From the NCBI GenBank assembly GCA_007570785.1, contig ML660774.1, forward strand, positions 4,581,433 to 4,645,432: a stretch of 64,000 nucleotides of DNA. Direction: 5' to 3'. The translations under genes and the position numbers were made by a program. The notes beneath the pieces were generated by a model, which saw only the letters and a program-made list of their open reading frames with translations, was not told the origin of the DNA and ran no database searches. Position 1 is the stretch's first letter, and every line of letters starts with the position of its first letter. This document shows, one piece after another, positions 11,208 through 21,745 of this stretch. Origin of the DNA: Antilocapra americana (taxonomy: Eukaryota > Chordata > Mammalia > Artiodactyla > Antilocapridae).

Positions 11208-11249
11208 GCTGCCTCTCAGCCTTTTGGCTAAGAACAAATATACTATGTG
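11208..11249 (+). pseudogene. U2 snRNA 5'-end fragment, apparently fused to a SINE
   Basis: Positions 11211-11249 align without gaps to bases 4-42 of U2 snRNA with about 32 of 39 identical. The hallmark 'gccttttggctaaga' at 11219-11233 is intact, and 'ctctca' stands for CTCTCG. This region carries the U2 5' stem-loop. The branchpoint-pairing segment at about U2 33-38 is mutated, so it cannot act in splicing. The U2 similarity stops exactly where Bov-tA begins (about 11250) and does not resume after it. Hexamer AGTACA occurs at 11201-11206 and again at 11458-11463, bracketing both parts as a possible TSD. This suggests a chimeric retrocopy made by template switching. The alternative is a 3'-lost U2 pseudogene that later received a SINE. 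Confidence 0.8.
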
Positions 11250-11463
11250 GACTTCCCAAGTGCCACCGTGGTAAAGAATCTGCCTGCCAATGCAAGAGAT
11301 GCAAGAGACGCGGGTTTGATTTCTGGGTTGGGAAGATCCCCTGGAGTAGAAATGGCAACCCACTCCTGTATTCTTGCCTGGAGGAATCCACGGAGAGAGG
11401 AGCCTGGAGGCCTACAGCCCATGGGGTCGTAAAGAATCAGACACAGCTGAGCAACTGAGTACA
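11250..11463 (+). mobile_element. Bov-tA SINE downstream of the U2 fragment
   Basis: Plus-oriented and full length: 'acttcccaagtgccaccgtgg' replaces the usual head, and 'cgggtttgatttctggg' is the B-box region. The body runs to 'gctgagcaactgagtacac'. A 9-base internal near-duplication 'gagatgcaagagacgc' lies just before the B box. It joins U2-like sequence on its left with no spacer. Confidence 0.95.
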
Positions 11464-13425
11464 CACACATGGTGAGGGGGTGCTCTGCTTTGGAGCATGT
11501 CTTTAAAAGTGTTGGGAGTTTCTGGGTCACTTAATCGGTGATGAAACAGAGCAGGAGGAAATGAATTAAACCTAATAGGGAGAGTTTATACAAGGTTTAT
11601 ACTATATAATATAAAGATTTAAAATAGTAGAAGTGGCATTTTAAAATGATTTCTACTAGTTTTAAATTTCTTAATATTGAATAGCTGATAGAAAGGATGG
11701 TAAATGTTGATGGGCTTTATAGGAGCTTAAACTTGGTGAGGTAATAATCCCTCGGGTAAGCAGCTTATTATGAAAGATACAAGTCAAAAAAAAAAAAGGC
11801 AGAGCAAACAGAAACATCGATATGTTTGCCTCAAGTTTAGAATTAGTGTTTATTTTAGAAGTTTGAGTCAATTTCATTATTCTGTCTCCTTCTTGGTAGT
11901 CAATTTATTCTTTAGGGCTCTCTCAATTAAACCTTGTCACTTCAGGGGAAGTTCAAGAGAATAGTACATTATTGATATTACAGAAACAGTTGTCAGTAAT
12001 CAATACATTTTGAACCACATACAAGGTATATCTTTAAGGACATAATTCATCAAAAACAGGCTTACTGGGGCTCTTCATGCTATTTTCATTGATTTTCCTG
12101 TTCTAGGAACACATGGTAGGTATTCTATATGTGACATGAGTTATATTCAAATAAAGAAGCCAGCTACTCAAAAAATGCTCAGTTACTGAGAAGAAAAATA
12201 AGGGTAAGGATTCTAAAGAAGAAATAAATTTGAATTTAAGTTGTTATTTTCACATTTTAATATATCTTTCAGAAGAAGTTAATTAGATAGCTTACACTGT
12301 TTTAAAAGATTACACATAAGGAATATCAAATTCTAGGTGTGAATCCTGTTCTTAACTTACTATGTAAAATAGAGGTAGAAAGTTACTTTTATGTAGTTAT
12401 TTTATTGCCTCTGCATAACTTTCTTTAAAATGAATTGTAAATAGGCGTTGCTTTATGCTGTATGTATTCTACATATTTGTCTGTTACATATTCTACATAT
12501 TTGTCTGTTTCTGTAAATTTTAAAACAACTATCCGAGTTCACATTATAAAAGTATCCTAAATAAAGCCTAGTGTACACCAACTGATTGACAAAGGGAATA
12601 AAAACCTTCTAATCTTTGCAAATCTGTACTTTCCTTTATAATGTGAGCTTCAAAAATCAAGATCATATATTCTTCTCCATAATTACAAAGAATCTGAAAT
12701 GAGGGATAGAAAAAAGCAGCATCTTAAATTATTTTGTAAGATAGAACATTACTGTTCTTCAGGGTAAGGAAGAAAGAGTTGATCTAAAAGTGAGGCTTTT
12801 TACACTTAAAGCAGGCTTGTTTCCTGAAATCCAGGTGTTTTCGTTCAGTCTAACCCAACTCTAACCCTAATACCTGCTCACGTAGCCTGTTATTCTCATT
12901 TTTGTATTAAAAGGGCATTGTTTCAAGCTACTTGAGTGAAAGTGCCGTGAAGGCATCCCATTTGTCAAAAAAACAAGCAAGCAGTCTGTACACAACTACG
13001 TGTGACAATTGACTCAGACAGCCGTTGAATGCACAAACACTGGGTCTGTTGTCTCAGTGCTGGTCCAGCACTAATTTGGGACCTTGCTTACAACTTGACC
13101 TCTCCACTCTTTCCACATGCCACCTCACCAGTCCAACCCATCTGATGCCTTGCTCTAGTTAATACTATCTTGAGAAAGATTCTCCTTTCTTTTTGTATAT
13201 GTCAGTGATTCAATACTTCTCATTGCTGAGCAGTGTCGTCTATGAATTCATAAATGGAAGGGTATTTAAGCTGTAACCCACATGTATTTTAAATAATTTG
13301 ACATGAGAATTGGAGAGTGAGTATTTGTGCGGAGGTATATTTTTATTTCACATGGGTGAACTGCTTGAAAATGGCATCTATGTATATTACTGTATGTGTA
13401 TATTTACTTTTAATTGTCAGGTTTG
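11464..13425. other. AT-rich unique sequence with a small tandem duplication
   Basis: No gene recognised. A 21-base unit beginning 'tattctacatattt' occurs at 12465-12485 and again at 12489-12509 (24-bp period). A run of 11 or so A at 11787 lies in a short spurious frame. Nothing else stands out. Confidence 0.5.
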
Positions 13426-15401
13426 TTGTTGTTGAGCCACTCGGTTGTGTTTGACTCTTTGCGACCCCGTGGACTGCAGCACGCCAGGCATGCTTGCCCT
13501 TCACCATCTCCTGGAGTTTGTTCAAACTCTTGTCCATTGAGTCAGTAATGCCATCAAGCCATCTTATACTCTGTTGTCCCCTTCTCCTCCTGCCTTCAGT
13601 CTTGGCCAGCATCAGTCTTTTCTAATGAGGCTGCTCTTTGCCTCAGGTGACCAAAGTATTGGAGTTTCAGTCCTTCCAATGAATATTCACGGTTGATGTC
13701 ATTTAGGATTGATCGGTTTGATCTCCTTACTGTCCAAGGGACTCTCAGAGTGTTCTCCAACACCACAGTTCAAAGCATCAGTTCTTTGACACTCAGCCTT
13801 CTTTATGATCCAAATCTCACATTCGTACATGACTACTAGAAAAACCATAGATTTGACTAGATGGATGTTTGTTGGCAAAGTAATCTCTCTGCTTTTTAAT
13901 ATTCTGTTGGTCACAGCTTTTCTTTCAAGGAGCAAGTGTCTTTTAATGTCACGGCTTCAGCCACCATCCACAGTGATTTTGGAGTCCAAGAAAATAAAGT
14001 CTGTTACTGTTTCCATTGTTTCCCCATCTATTTGCCATGAAGTGATAGGACTGGATGCCATGATCTTCATTTTTTGAATGCTGAGTTTTGAGCCAGCATT
14101 TTCACTCTCCTCTTTCACCTTCATCAATAGTCTCTTTAATTCCACTTCACTTTCTGCCATAAAGGTGGTGTCATCTGCATATCTGAGGTTATTGATATTT
14201 CTCTCCACAATTTTGACTTCAGCTTGTGCTTCATCTAGCCCAGCATTTCATATGAGATACTCTGCCTATAAGTTAAATAAGTAGGGTGACAGTTTATATA
14301 CAGCTTTGATGTACTCCTTTCCCAGTTTTGAACCAGTCCATTGTTCCATGTCCGATTCTAATTGTTACTTCTTGATCTGCATATAGGTTTCTCAGGAGGC
14401 AGGTAAGGTGATCTGTTATTCCCATCTCTTCAAGAATTTTCCACAGTTTGTTGTGATCCACACAGTCAAAGGCTTTAGAATAGTCAATGAAGCAGAAGTA
14501 GATGTTTTTCTGGAATTATCTTGCTCTTTCTGTGGTCCAACAGATGTTGGCAATTTGATCTCTGGTTCCTCTGCCTTTTCTAAATGCAGCTTATATATCT
14601 GGAATTTCATGTTTCATGTACTATTGAAGCCTGACTTGGAGAATTTTGAGCATTACTTTGCTAGCTTGTGAGATGAGTGCAATTGTGCAGTATTTTGAAC
14701 ATTCTTTGGCATTGCCTTTCTTTAGAACTGGAATGAAAACTGACCTTTTCAGTTCTGTGGCCACTGCTGAGTTTTCCAAGTTTGCTGACATATTGAGTAC
14801 AGCACTTGCACAGCATCAACTTGTAAGATCTGAGATAGCTCAGCTGGAATTCCATCACCTCCACTAGCTTTGTTCATAGTGATGCTTCCAAAGGCCCACT
14901 TGACTTCACAATCCAGGATGGCTGGCTCTAGGTGACAGATCACATCATCATTGTTATCTAGGTTTTTAAGAACTCTTCTGTACGGTTCTTCTGTGTATTC
15001 TTGCCACCTCTTCTTAATTTCTTCTGGTCTTTTAGGTCCATACCATTTCTGTCCTTTATTGTACTTCTCTTTGCACAAAATGCTCCTTTGGTATCTCTAA
15101 TATTCTTGAGGAGATCTCTAATCTTTCCCATTCTATTGTTTTCCTCTATTTCTCTGCATTGTTCACCTTGGAAGGCTTTCTTATCTCTCCTTGCTATTCT
15201 ATGGAACTCTATTCAGATGAATATATCTTTTCTCTTTTGCCTTTTGCATCTCTTCTTTTCTCAGCTATTTGTAAGGCCTCAGACAACCATTTTGCCTTTT
15301 TGCATTTCTTTTTCTTGAAGATGATTTTGATCACTGCCTCCTGTACAATGTTGTGAATCTCCATCCATAGTTCTTCGGGCACTCTATTAGATCTAGCTGC
15401 C
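13426..15401 (-). mobile_element. BovB LINE, about 2 kb, 5'-truncated, ORF broken
   Basis: The longest BovB copy of the window. In minus orientation it contains the C-terminal half of the RTE-type ORF2: a KKRWQEYTEE segment with NKASGGDGIP (frame 14749-15078), the reverse-transcriptase block NINNLRYADD (frame 13957-14208), then the C-terminal block [20 protein letters not shown] (frame 13343-13612). The catalytic YADD is intact at 14170-14181. The apurinic endonuclease and the start of ORF2 are missing, and frameshifts and stops split the frame into at least five pieces, so it is dead. The 3' end at 13426 shows the usual tail sequence shared with Bov SINEs. Confidence 0.95.
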
Positions 15402-15417
15402 AAACAGTTTTTCAAAT

Positions 15418-15631
15418 ATTGTTGTTGTCTAGTCACTCATTCGTGTCCAACTCTTAAGTGACCCCATGGACTGTAGCTAGACAGGCTGTTCTGTCCATGG
15501 GATTTCCCAGGCAAGAATACTAGAGTGGGTTGTCATTTCCTCCTCTTGGGGATCTTCCCGACTCAGGGATCGAATGAGCATCTCCTGCATTGGCATGGGG
15601 ATTCTTTAGCACTGAGCCATCAGAGAAGCCC
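15418..15631 (-). mobile_element. Bov-tA SINE at the 5' edge of the BovB copy
   Basis: Minus-oriented, from 'tctagtcactcattcgtgtcc' to 'actgagccatcagagaagcc'. 'tttcaaat' on the left (15409-15416) and 'tttccaaat' on the right (15632-15640) look like a slightly diverged TSD. It sits immediately beyond the truncated end of BovB. Confidence 0.93.
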
Positions 15632-15929
15632 TTTCCAAATGCAATACTTTGCATGTGTGTGAGCAATATGAGAGACTTCCATCCACACCACTTTTGCACC
15701 AAAACTTGATATGTTATTTCTCTTAACTTTAGCCACTCTCTAAAATGAGTACTAATATCTCATGGTGATCTTAATTTGCATATTTCTAATAACTAATGAC
15801 ATATAATATTTTTATGTGCTTTATTGGTTATTGTAATATCTTATTTTGTCACCCATCAGAATCCTTGGCCTTTCCTAAACAATAGAAATTGATGAAACCA
15901 GGCAAGAAATTCAGGCAAGTCTTAACCGG

Positions 15930-16143
15930 GGCCCCTACTGCAGTATAGCAGGTGATTCAGACTGCTGTGATGCAGGAGTCCTGAGTTTGATCCCTGAGTC
16001 TGGAGGATCCCCTGGAAAAGAGAATGGCACCTCACTCTGGTATTCCTTCCTGGGAAATCTCTGGACAGAAGGGCTTGGCAGGCTACAGGCCACAGTTCAT
16101 GGGGTTGCAAAGATCAGACATAACTGAGCAACTACCACACAGA
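15930..16143 (+). mobile_element. Bov-tA SINE, diverged head
   Basis: Plus-oriented. The head is altered ('ggcccctactgcagtatagcagg'), but 'gagtttgatccctgagtctgg' (B box) and the rest follow the consensus to 'ataactgagcaactaccacac'. It is probably older than its neighbours. Confidence 0.9.
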
Positions 16144-16425
16144 ACTGAAGCAGGGGTGAGTGAAAACAAGTAACAGGTTCTCTTGCTTGCTCCCCAAGTT
16201 GGGAGGTGAACTGGTTCCTTATATGGGGTGATGGTAGGGATATGCCCAGGGGTCAGGCTGGGGGGGGGGCTGAAGTGCTTTGCCTACTTCTTTGGTGGTG
16301 CTAAGTGCAGGGGTGAGCACACTTACTTGTTTTTGCCTCTGACCCGTTGTTTTTGCTTCCAGCTCTTCAGAGGTGGCATTTGGGTTTTTGATCTTTTTGT
16401 GTTTTGTTTTTTACAGTTTGTCCCA

Positions 16426-16429
<4 letters not shown>

Positions 16430-16478
<49 letters not shown>

Positions 16479-16514
16479 TCACGCACATGCGCGCGCGCAC
16501 ACACACACACACAA
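16430..16514. repeat. Compound (CA)n/(GC)n microsatellite
   Basis: A run of about 22 CA units at 16430-16474 is followed by CACT and CGCA steps, then 'gcgcgcgc' and a second CA run to 16514. Almost every step alternates purine and pyrimidine, the arrangement that favours left-handed Z-DNA. It is likely polymorphic in length. It generates three overlapping spurious His/Thr-rich frames. Confidence 0.98.
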
Positions 16515-16534
16515 TTATCTTTGGTTCTTTATTT

Positions 16535-17002
16535 GTTATTGTTCAGTCACTCAGTCACGTCCGCCTCTCTGCAACCCCATGGACTGCAGCATGCCTGACT
16601 TCCCTGTTTTGCACCGTCTCCCAGAGTTTGCTCAAACCCATGTCCATTATGGAGAAGGAAATGGCAACCCTCTCCAGTATTCTTGCCTGGAGAATCCCAT
16701 GGACAGAGAAACCTGGCAGGCTGCAGTCCATGGGGTCTCAAAGAGTCATAACTCACTCACTCACTCACTCACTCATGTCCGTTAAGGCGGTGATGCCATC
16801 CAACCATCTCATCCTCTGTCCCCTACTTCTCCTCCTGCCTTCAATCTTTCCCAGCCTCAGTCTTTTCTAATGAATTGGGTCTTCACCAAATCAGGTGGCC
16901 AAAGTATTGGAGCTTCAGCTTCAGCATCAGGCCTTCCAATGAATATTCAGTGTTGGTTTCCTTTAGGATTGACTGGTTTAATCTCCTTGCCATTCAAGGA
17001 AG
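16535..17002 (-). mobile_element. BovB LINE 3' end, interrupted by a SINE
   Basis: Minus-oriented BovB tail. The first part, 16535-16648, runs from 'gttattgttcagtcact' to 'catgtccatt'. The second part, 16774-17002, resumes with 'gccatccaaccatctcatcc' and continues to 'ctccttgccattcaagg'. The two parts are contiguous in the BovB consensus. The interruption is the Bov-tA at 16649-16773. Confidence 0.93.
16649..16773 (+). mobile_element. 5'-truncated Bov-tA nested in BovB, with TSD
   Basis: The SINE lacks its tRNA-like head: it begins at 'atggagaaggaaatggcaac', so no A or B box is present. It ends in a short ACTC-repeat tail. CATGTCCATT at 16639-16648 and CATGTCCGTT at 16774-16783 are the TSD, one transition apart. 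This dates the SINE after the BovB insertion. Confidence 0.93.
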
Positions 17003-17096
17003 TTTCTTTGTATTTTGTTGGTCAAGGAGAGATTTGTCCAGGTGCAAGCAATGCTACCAAGGTTTTGAGGTCCCAGCCTGTCTCAATTTTATAAAA

Positions 17097-18515
17097 TTTC
17101 TATCTGTTCAAATCTTTTGTCCCTTTAAAAATAGTTGTCTTATTATTGGGTACCTTGTGCATTCTGAATAAATTTATCAGATGTCTGTTGTGTGAATATT
17201 TTTCCCAGTGCTAGACTTGCCTTTGTATTTTCTTAATGGTATCTTTTGATGTGCACAGGTTTTAGGTTTTGATTAAGTATAGTTTATCATTTTGTCTCTG
17301 TGTCCTGTTTAAGAAATCTTTGTCTAATCTAAGGTCCAAATGTTTTCACATGTGCTTTCTTTTAGAAGTTAACACAATTTGGGGGCTTTTATTCAGATTT
17401 CTGATTCAAGATACTTGATTTATATGGTACAAGATAAGAGTCAGTGTTTTTACATGGATACCCAATTGTTCCTGTGCCACGCATTGAAAAATACTTCCAT
17501 TTCTCACTGAATTACCTGAGATTCTGCCAAAAATCAATTAGCCATATAAAAATGGGTCTATTTGTAGACTATCTATTCTGTTCCATCCATCTTTGTATCT
17601 GTTTTTATGTCAATATTACATATTGTCTTAATTAGTGTAGCTTTATAGTAGGTCTTAAAGTCAGGTCATATAGATCTTCCCTATTTGTTTTTATTTTTGA
17701 AAATTATTTTGGTCATCTGTAGTACCCTTCCAATTGCCCTATAAATTTTAGAATCAAACTTTAAACCTGAAAGCCTACTGGAATTTTGTTTGGAGTCACA
17801 TCATAAATATAAATCAATATGGACAGAACTGACTCCTTGACAATATGATGTCTCCTAATTCCTCTTCATTTATTTGAGTCTTCTATTAGCAATGTTTTGC
17901 AGTGTCAGTGTAAAACTCTTGGATATATTTTTAACAAATTTATCTCTACATATTACTTGATACGGATGTTATTTTAAATGACAAAATAATAAAGTTCCAT
18001 TTATATTTGTTGCTAATATGTAGAAATACAATTGATATTTGTATTTTGTGACATTGAATACCTCATATATTAGTTTTGGGAACTATTTTGTATATTCCAT
18101 GTGAGTATATGCTCAGCTGTGTTCAACTCTTTGCAACCCCATGGACTGTAGCCCACCAGGTTCTTCTGTTCATGGAATTTTCTAGGCAAGAATTCCAGAG
18201 TGGGTGACCATTTCCTATTCCAGGGGATCTTCCTGATCCAGGGATCAAACCCACAACTCTTGTGTCTCCAGCATTGGTAGGCAGATTCTTTACCAACTGC
18301 ACTACTTGGAAAGTATATTCCATAGGATAATTAAATAGATAATCATTCCATCTGTGAAATGAGTGAATTTTAGTTTCTGTTTCATATCTTGGATGTTCAG
18401 TACAAATTTGAATAGACATGGAGATGTAGACAATAACGCCTTGTTACTGACCTTAGAGAGAAAACACTCTCATTCACCATTAAAATCATTGATATGCAGG
18501 TTTGCTATAAACAGC
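17097..18515 (-). mobile_element. Old L1 (L1M-type) segment
   Basis: On the plus strand this reads as antisense L1 ORF2: 'tgatgtgcacaggtttt', 'tgtcctgtttaagaaatctttg', 'caaaaatcaattagcca', 'ttctgttccatccatctttg' and 'ttagtgtagctttatagtag' follow the L1 order. It is interrupted at 18101-18312 by a Bov-tA. No open frame survives. The divergence marks it as an early placental L1, much older than BovB. Confidence 0.8.
18101..18312 (-). mobile_element. Bov-tA SINE nested in old L1, with 11-bp TSD
   Basis: Minus-oriented and full length, with the B-box complement at 'gggatcaaaccca'. GTATATTCCAT is repeated exactly at 18090-18100 and 18313-18323. The L1 text continues across the insertion. Confidence 0.95.
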
Positions 18516-18820
18516 ATATATTTGGGTGTTGCTTTTTAGTACAATCGGCAACCACTGTTTTTTAATCAGTATATGTATATACAGTTTATGTATATATTTT
18601 ATTTATATTTTTATAGTTTATAAAAATATATATTTATATTTAATGTCATTGTTGAAATGATAAGTGAAAAATCCCACTTTGCTATATTTTCCCAATTAAC
18701 CAGATGTTTTTGCTTCTTTTAATCTTTTTTGTCCTGCCTTACTTTAGTTTAAATGAGTATTTTTAGTATAATATTTTATCTCTGCCATTGGCTTATTAGC
18801 TGTAGTCCATTCTTATTCTG

Positions 18821-18844
18821 TTTTTTTTTTTTTTTTTTTTTTTT
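18821..18844. repeat. Poly-T run of 24
   Basis: Twenty-four uninterrupted T, directly before 'agtagttgctctagggctt'. It could be the A tail of a minus-strand retroelement or slippage expansion in old L1 sequence. Confidence 0.95.
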
Positions 18845-20180
18845 AGTAGTTGCTCTAGGGCTTACAATACACACCTCTATATTATCACAGACAGCTTTCA
18901 GCCACATTCTACCAGTTCACATATTATGTGAGAAACTTGCAACGATGCTCCTTCACTCCCTCTGCATGTGTTATAAACCCTGCGATATATCATTACTATA
19001 TTTTATTTTGAAGAGGCAGCTGTCTTATAATTTTTTTTTTTCCAATGGGCCTTCACCTCTCTGTACATCCAAATTTCTGTCATTTACCCTTTTCCATTTG
19101 TTTGATAAGCATCCTTTACTATAATTTGTGGTGCCTGGAGAAAAGGCTTTATTTTAGCAATGCTTAAAAAATATTTTCACTAGATATACAAGTCTGTGCT
19201 GGCTTTTAGCCTACCTCTATGTAATTTAAGAATATTGCTTTTTTTCTTTTTCTTTTATCATTTGTGTTACAAATTCTACTACCATTCTTATCTTTCTTAC
19301 TCTACACCTAATGTGTCTTTTATTCTGGGTATTTTTAAGCTTTTTTTTTTAAATAATAATCATTGATATTCAGCAGTTTGGTTATATTGTTCCTTGGTGT
19401 GTTTGCATTTATTTTGTTTGAAACTTATGGAACTTTGATTTGGAGTTTTCTTATTTATTTAAAAATTTTCTTATTTTATTCTCTTTCTTATTTCAAACTT
19501 CATTACATCTACGTTAAACAGCTTGTTGTCATTTTGCAGTTACTGGTACTCTGTTGATATTTTTTCCTCTCAGTCTTTTTTCTCTGCTTTATTTTGTGAG
19601 ATTTTTTTTTTTTCTTTTTGTCCCCATTTCCTTTTGGAATACTTCTATGTATGTGTTTGCAGTTAATGATCTTTTTCTATTCAGCATACTTCAGTCTATT
19701 GATCTCATCTATGTTTCATGTCAGTCTCTTATCTTTCATTTTTATTAGCTGCATCTCAGTTTCTTTATTGTATCTTTCATATTTTTCCTTATCATGTCTG
19801 CCTGTTTTTTTAACATTCTTAAGTATATGGAGCATATTAATAGCTGCTTCAATGCTTCTTCTGCCTAATCCTACCTTCTCACTTGTCTTTATTTGTTAAT
19901 TGAATTGCTTGATTTTTCTTCTAATCGTGACTCACAATTTCCTGCTTCTTTGCCTGCCAATTAATCATGGATTAGACGCTAGACATGAAGATTCCATTTT
20001 TGAATTCTGGATTTTGTTGTATTCCTTGATAGCAAAAGTATTGGAGTGACTCTGTTTTGGAACACAGTTATGTTACTTGGAGTCAGTTTGATCCTTTCTA
20101 TATTTGCTCTTAAGGTTTGTTAGGGAGGGTCCAAAACAACTTTAAATAGTATTAATAGCCGCAGTATAAAAACAATGTCC
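18845..20180 (-). mobile_element. Ancient L1-related sequence, pyrimidine-rich on the plus strand
   Basis: Words such as 'gttgctctagggcttacaat', 'cctgcttctttgcctgcc' and 'acacagttatgttacttgga', in this order, belong to a widespread old LINE segment that I associate with early L1. T-rich composition on the plus strand indicates minus orientation. Internal deletions are evident. The subfamily cannot be named by eye. Confidence 0.5.
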
Positions 20181-20454
20181 CATTTGAGGAGTCTACACAC
20201 TTCTCCGTTTATCATGATGTCTTTTCACTCGAGCTGATGATAACACAAGCTCTTCTCATCCCCGAGTGATCTCTAGGAATTTCTGGTGCTGGCACTGCAG
20301 CTTTGCTGTGGTTCTTTCCCCACCTTTGTGCAGTTTTCTTTCGTGAACAAATTAAAGATTCAAGGGAACGGAGCCCATCTGCAGTTGATTTTTTTTTTAA
20401 TTGTATTCATTCAAGTAGGTTTGAAGCTGTATCTAATCTAAGGTGCTATCTAGT

Positions 20455-20598
20455 AGGTATCTGAAAGGTGAAGTGTTGGTCACTCAGTTGTGTTCAATTC
20501 TTTGTGACCCCATGGTCTGTCCAGGGAATCCTCCAGGTAAGAATACTGGAGCAGGTTGCCATTCCCTTCTCTGGGGGATCTTCCGGATCCAGGGATCA
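20455..20598 (-). mobile_element. Bov-tA SINE, 5'-truncated, with 8-bp TSD
   Basis: Contains the SINE tail and body, but stops within the B-box region ('ggatccagggatca'), so the A box is gone. A short deletion after 'accccatgg' removes part of the body. TATCTAGT flanks it at 20447-20454 and 20599-20606. Confidence 0.92.
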
Positions 20599-20669
20599 TA
20601 TCTAGTGATATTGTTTTCATGATTTGCTTGACTATAGACATTAAATGTTTTCTTATGTGCTTATTGGGC

Positions 20670-20693
20670 ATATATATATATATATATATATAT
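20670..20693. repeat. (TA)12 microsatellite
   Basis: About twelve uninterrupted TA steps between 'gggc' and 'tgcacac'. Easily melted and probably length-variable. Confidence 0.95.
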
Positions 20694-20734
20694 GCACACT
20701 TTTGAGAACAATTTATTCAAATTATTTGCCCAAT

Positions 20735-21110
20735 ATTTACCATTTTTTCCTCCATCATCAAGTTGTAAGAGTTCTTTCCAAACTAGGTAAAATTCCCTTA
20801 ACAGATATAATTTGCAAATATTTAATCTTAATTTGTAGGTTGTCTTTTCATTTTCTTGATGGTGTTCTTTGAAACATAAATGTTTTTAATTTTGACAAAT
20901 CCAATCTATTTTTTAGTCACTTGTGGTTTTGGTGTCATATCTAAGAAATTATTGTCTAATCCAAAGCTAAGCAAATTTTTTCCTATGTTTACTCATGGAA
21001 GTTTTATAGTTTTAACTCTTACATTAGTGACTATAATCTATTTTGTATAAATTTCCATATATGGTCTAAATTAGGGGCCCAACTCTAAAGATACCTTTCT
21101 AAAAATTGAC
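20735..21110 (-). mobile_element. Old L1 (L1M-type) 3' portion
   Basis: Antisense L1 ORF2 words in order: 'caagttgtaagagttctttcc', 'ggttgtcttttcattttcttg', 'gaagttttatagttttaactc' and 'tctattttgtataaatttcc'. Heavily diverged and frameless. It may belong to the same ancestral insertion as the segment at 17097. Confidence 0.7.
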
Positions 21111-21349
21111 TTGCACACATCTCTTTTAAACATTATTTTCCATCATCCTATTCTTTAATCAAATAAACATGGAGATGTGTTGAGAGAAAAAGAAAACTGA
21201 AGAAAAGCTGGTTCAATTCATATACTTATTACAAATTATTTTTTCACTTAGATACACAAACTGACTAAGGCATTCCTCAGATGGTGATCAACTGAGCATT
21301 TTGTTGCCCAGGATTGTGAAAAAGCAAAGAACACCTCTACTTAGACATT

Positions 21350-21736
21350 TTGTTGTTCATTCGCTAAGTTGTGTCCGACTGCAACTCCATGGACTGCCCC
21401 ACTCAGGCCTTCCGGTTCCTCACCATCTCCTGGAGCTCATGTCCATTGAGTCAGTGATGCCATCCAACCATCTCATCCTCTGTCGTCCCCTTTTCCTCCT
21501 GCCTTCAATCTTTCCCAGCATCAGGGTCTTATTCAATGAGTCAGCTCTTTGCATCATGTGGTCAAAGTATTGGAGCTTCAGCTTCAGCATCAGTCCTTCC
21601 AATGAATAATTAGGGTTGATTTCCTTTAGGATGGACCGGTTTGATCTCCTTGCAGCCCAAGGGACTCTCAAGAGGCTTCTTCACCACAGTTCAAGAGTAT
21701 TAATTCTTTGGCACTCAGCCTTCTTTATGGTCCAAG
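21350..21736 (-). mobile_element. BovB LINE 3' end with 9-bp TSD
   Basis: Minus-oriented and 5'-truncated after 'cttctttatggtccaa'. The frame at 21420-21671 reads the BovB C-terminus with [19 protein letters not shown] residues. TTAGACATT is repeated at 21341-21349 and 21737-21745. A small deletion removed part of 'ctctttgtgaccc' near 21378. Confidence 0.94.
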
Positions 21737-21745
21737 TTAGACATT

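Noticed and set aside
16228..16785. 185-codon plus-strand frame, the longest in the window
   Set aside because: It runs through a CA microsatellite (His/Thr repeats), a BovB tail and a Bov-tA; there is no gene-like composition.
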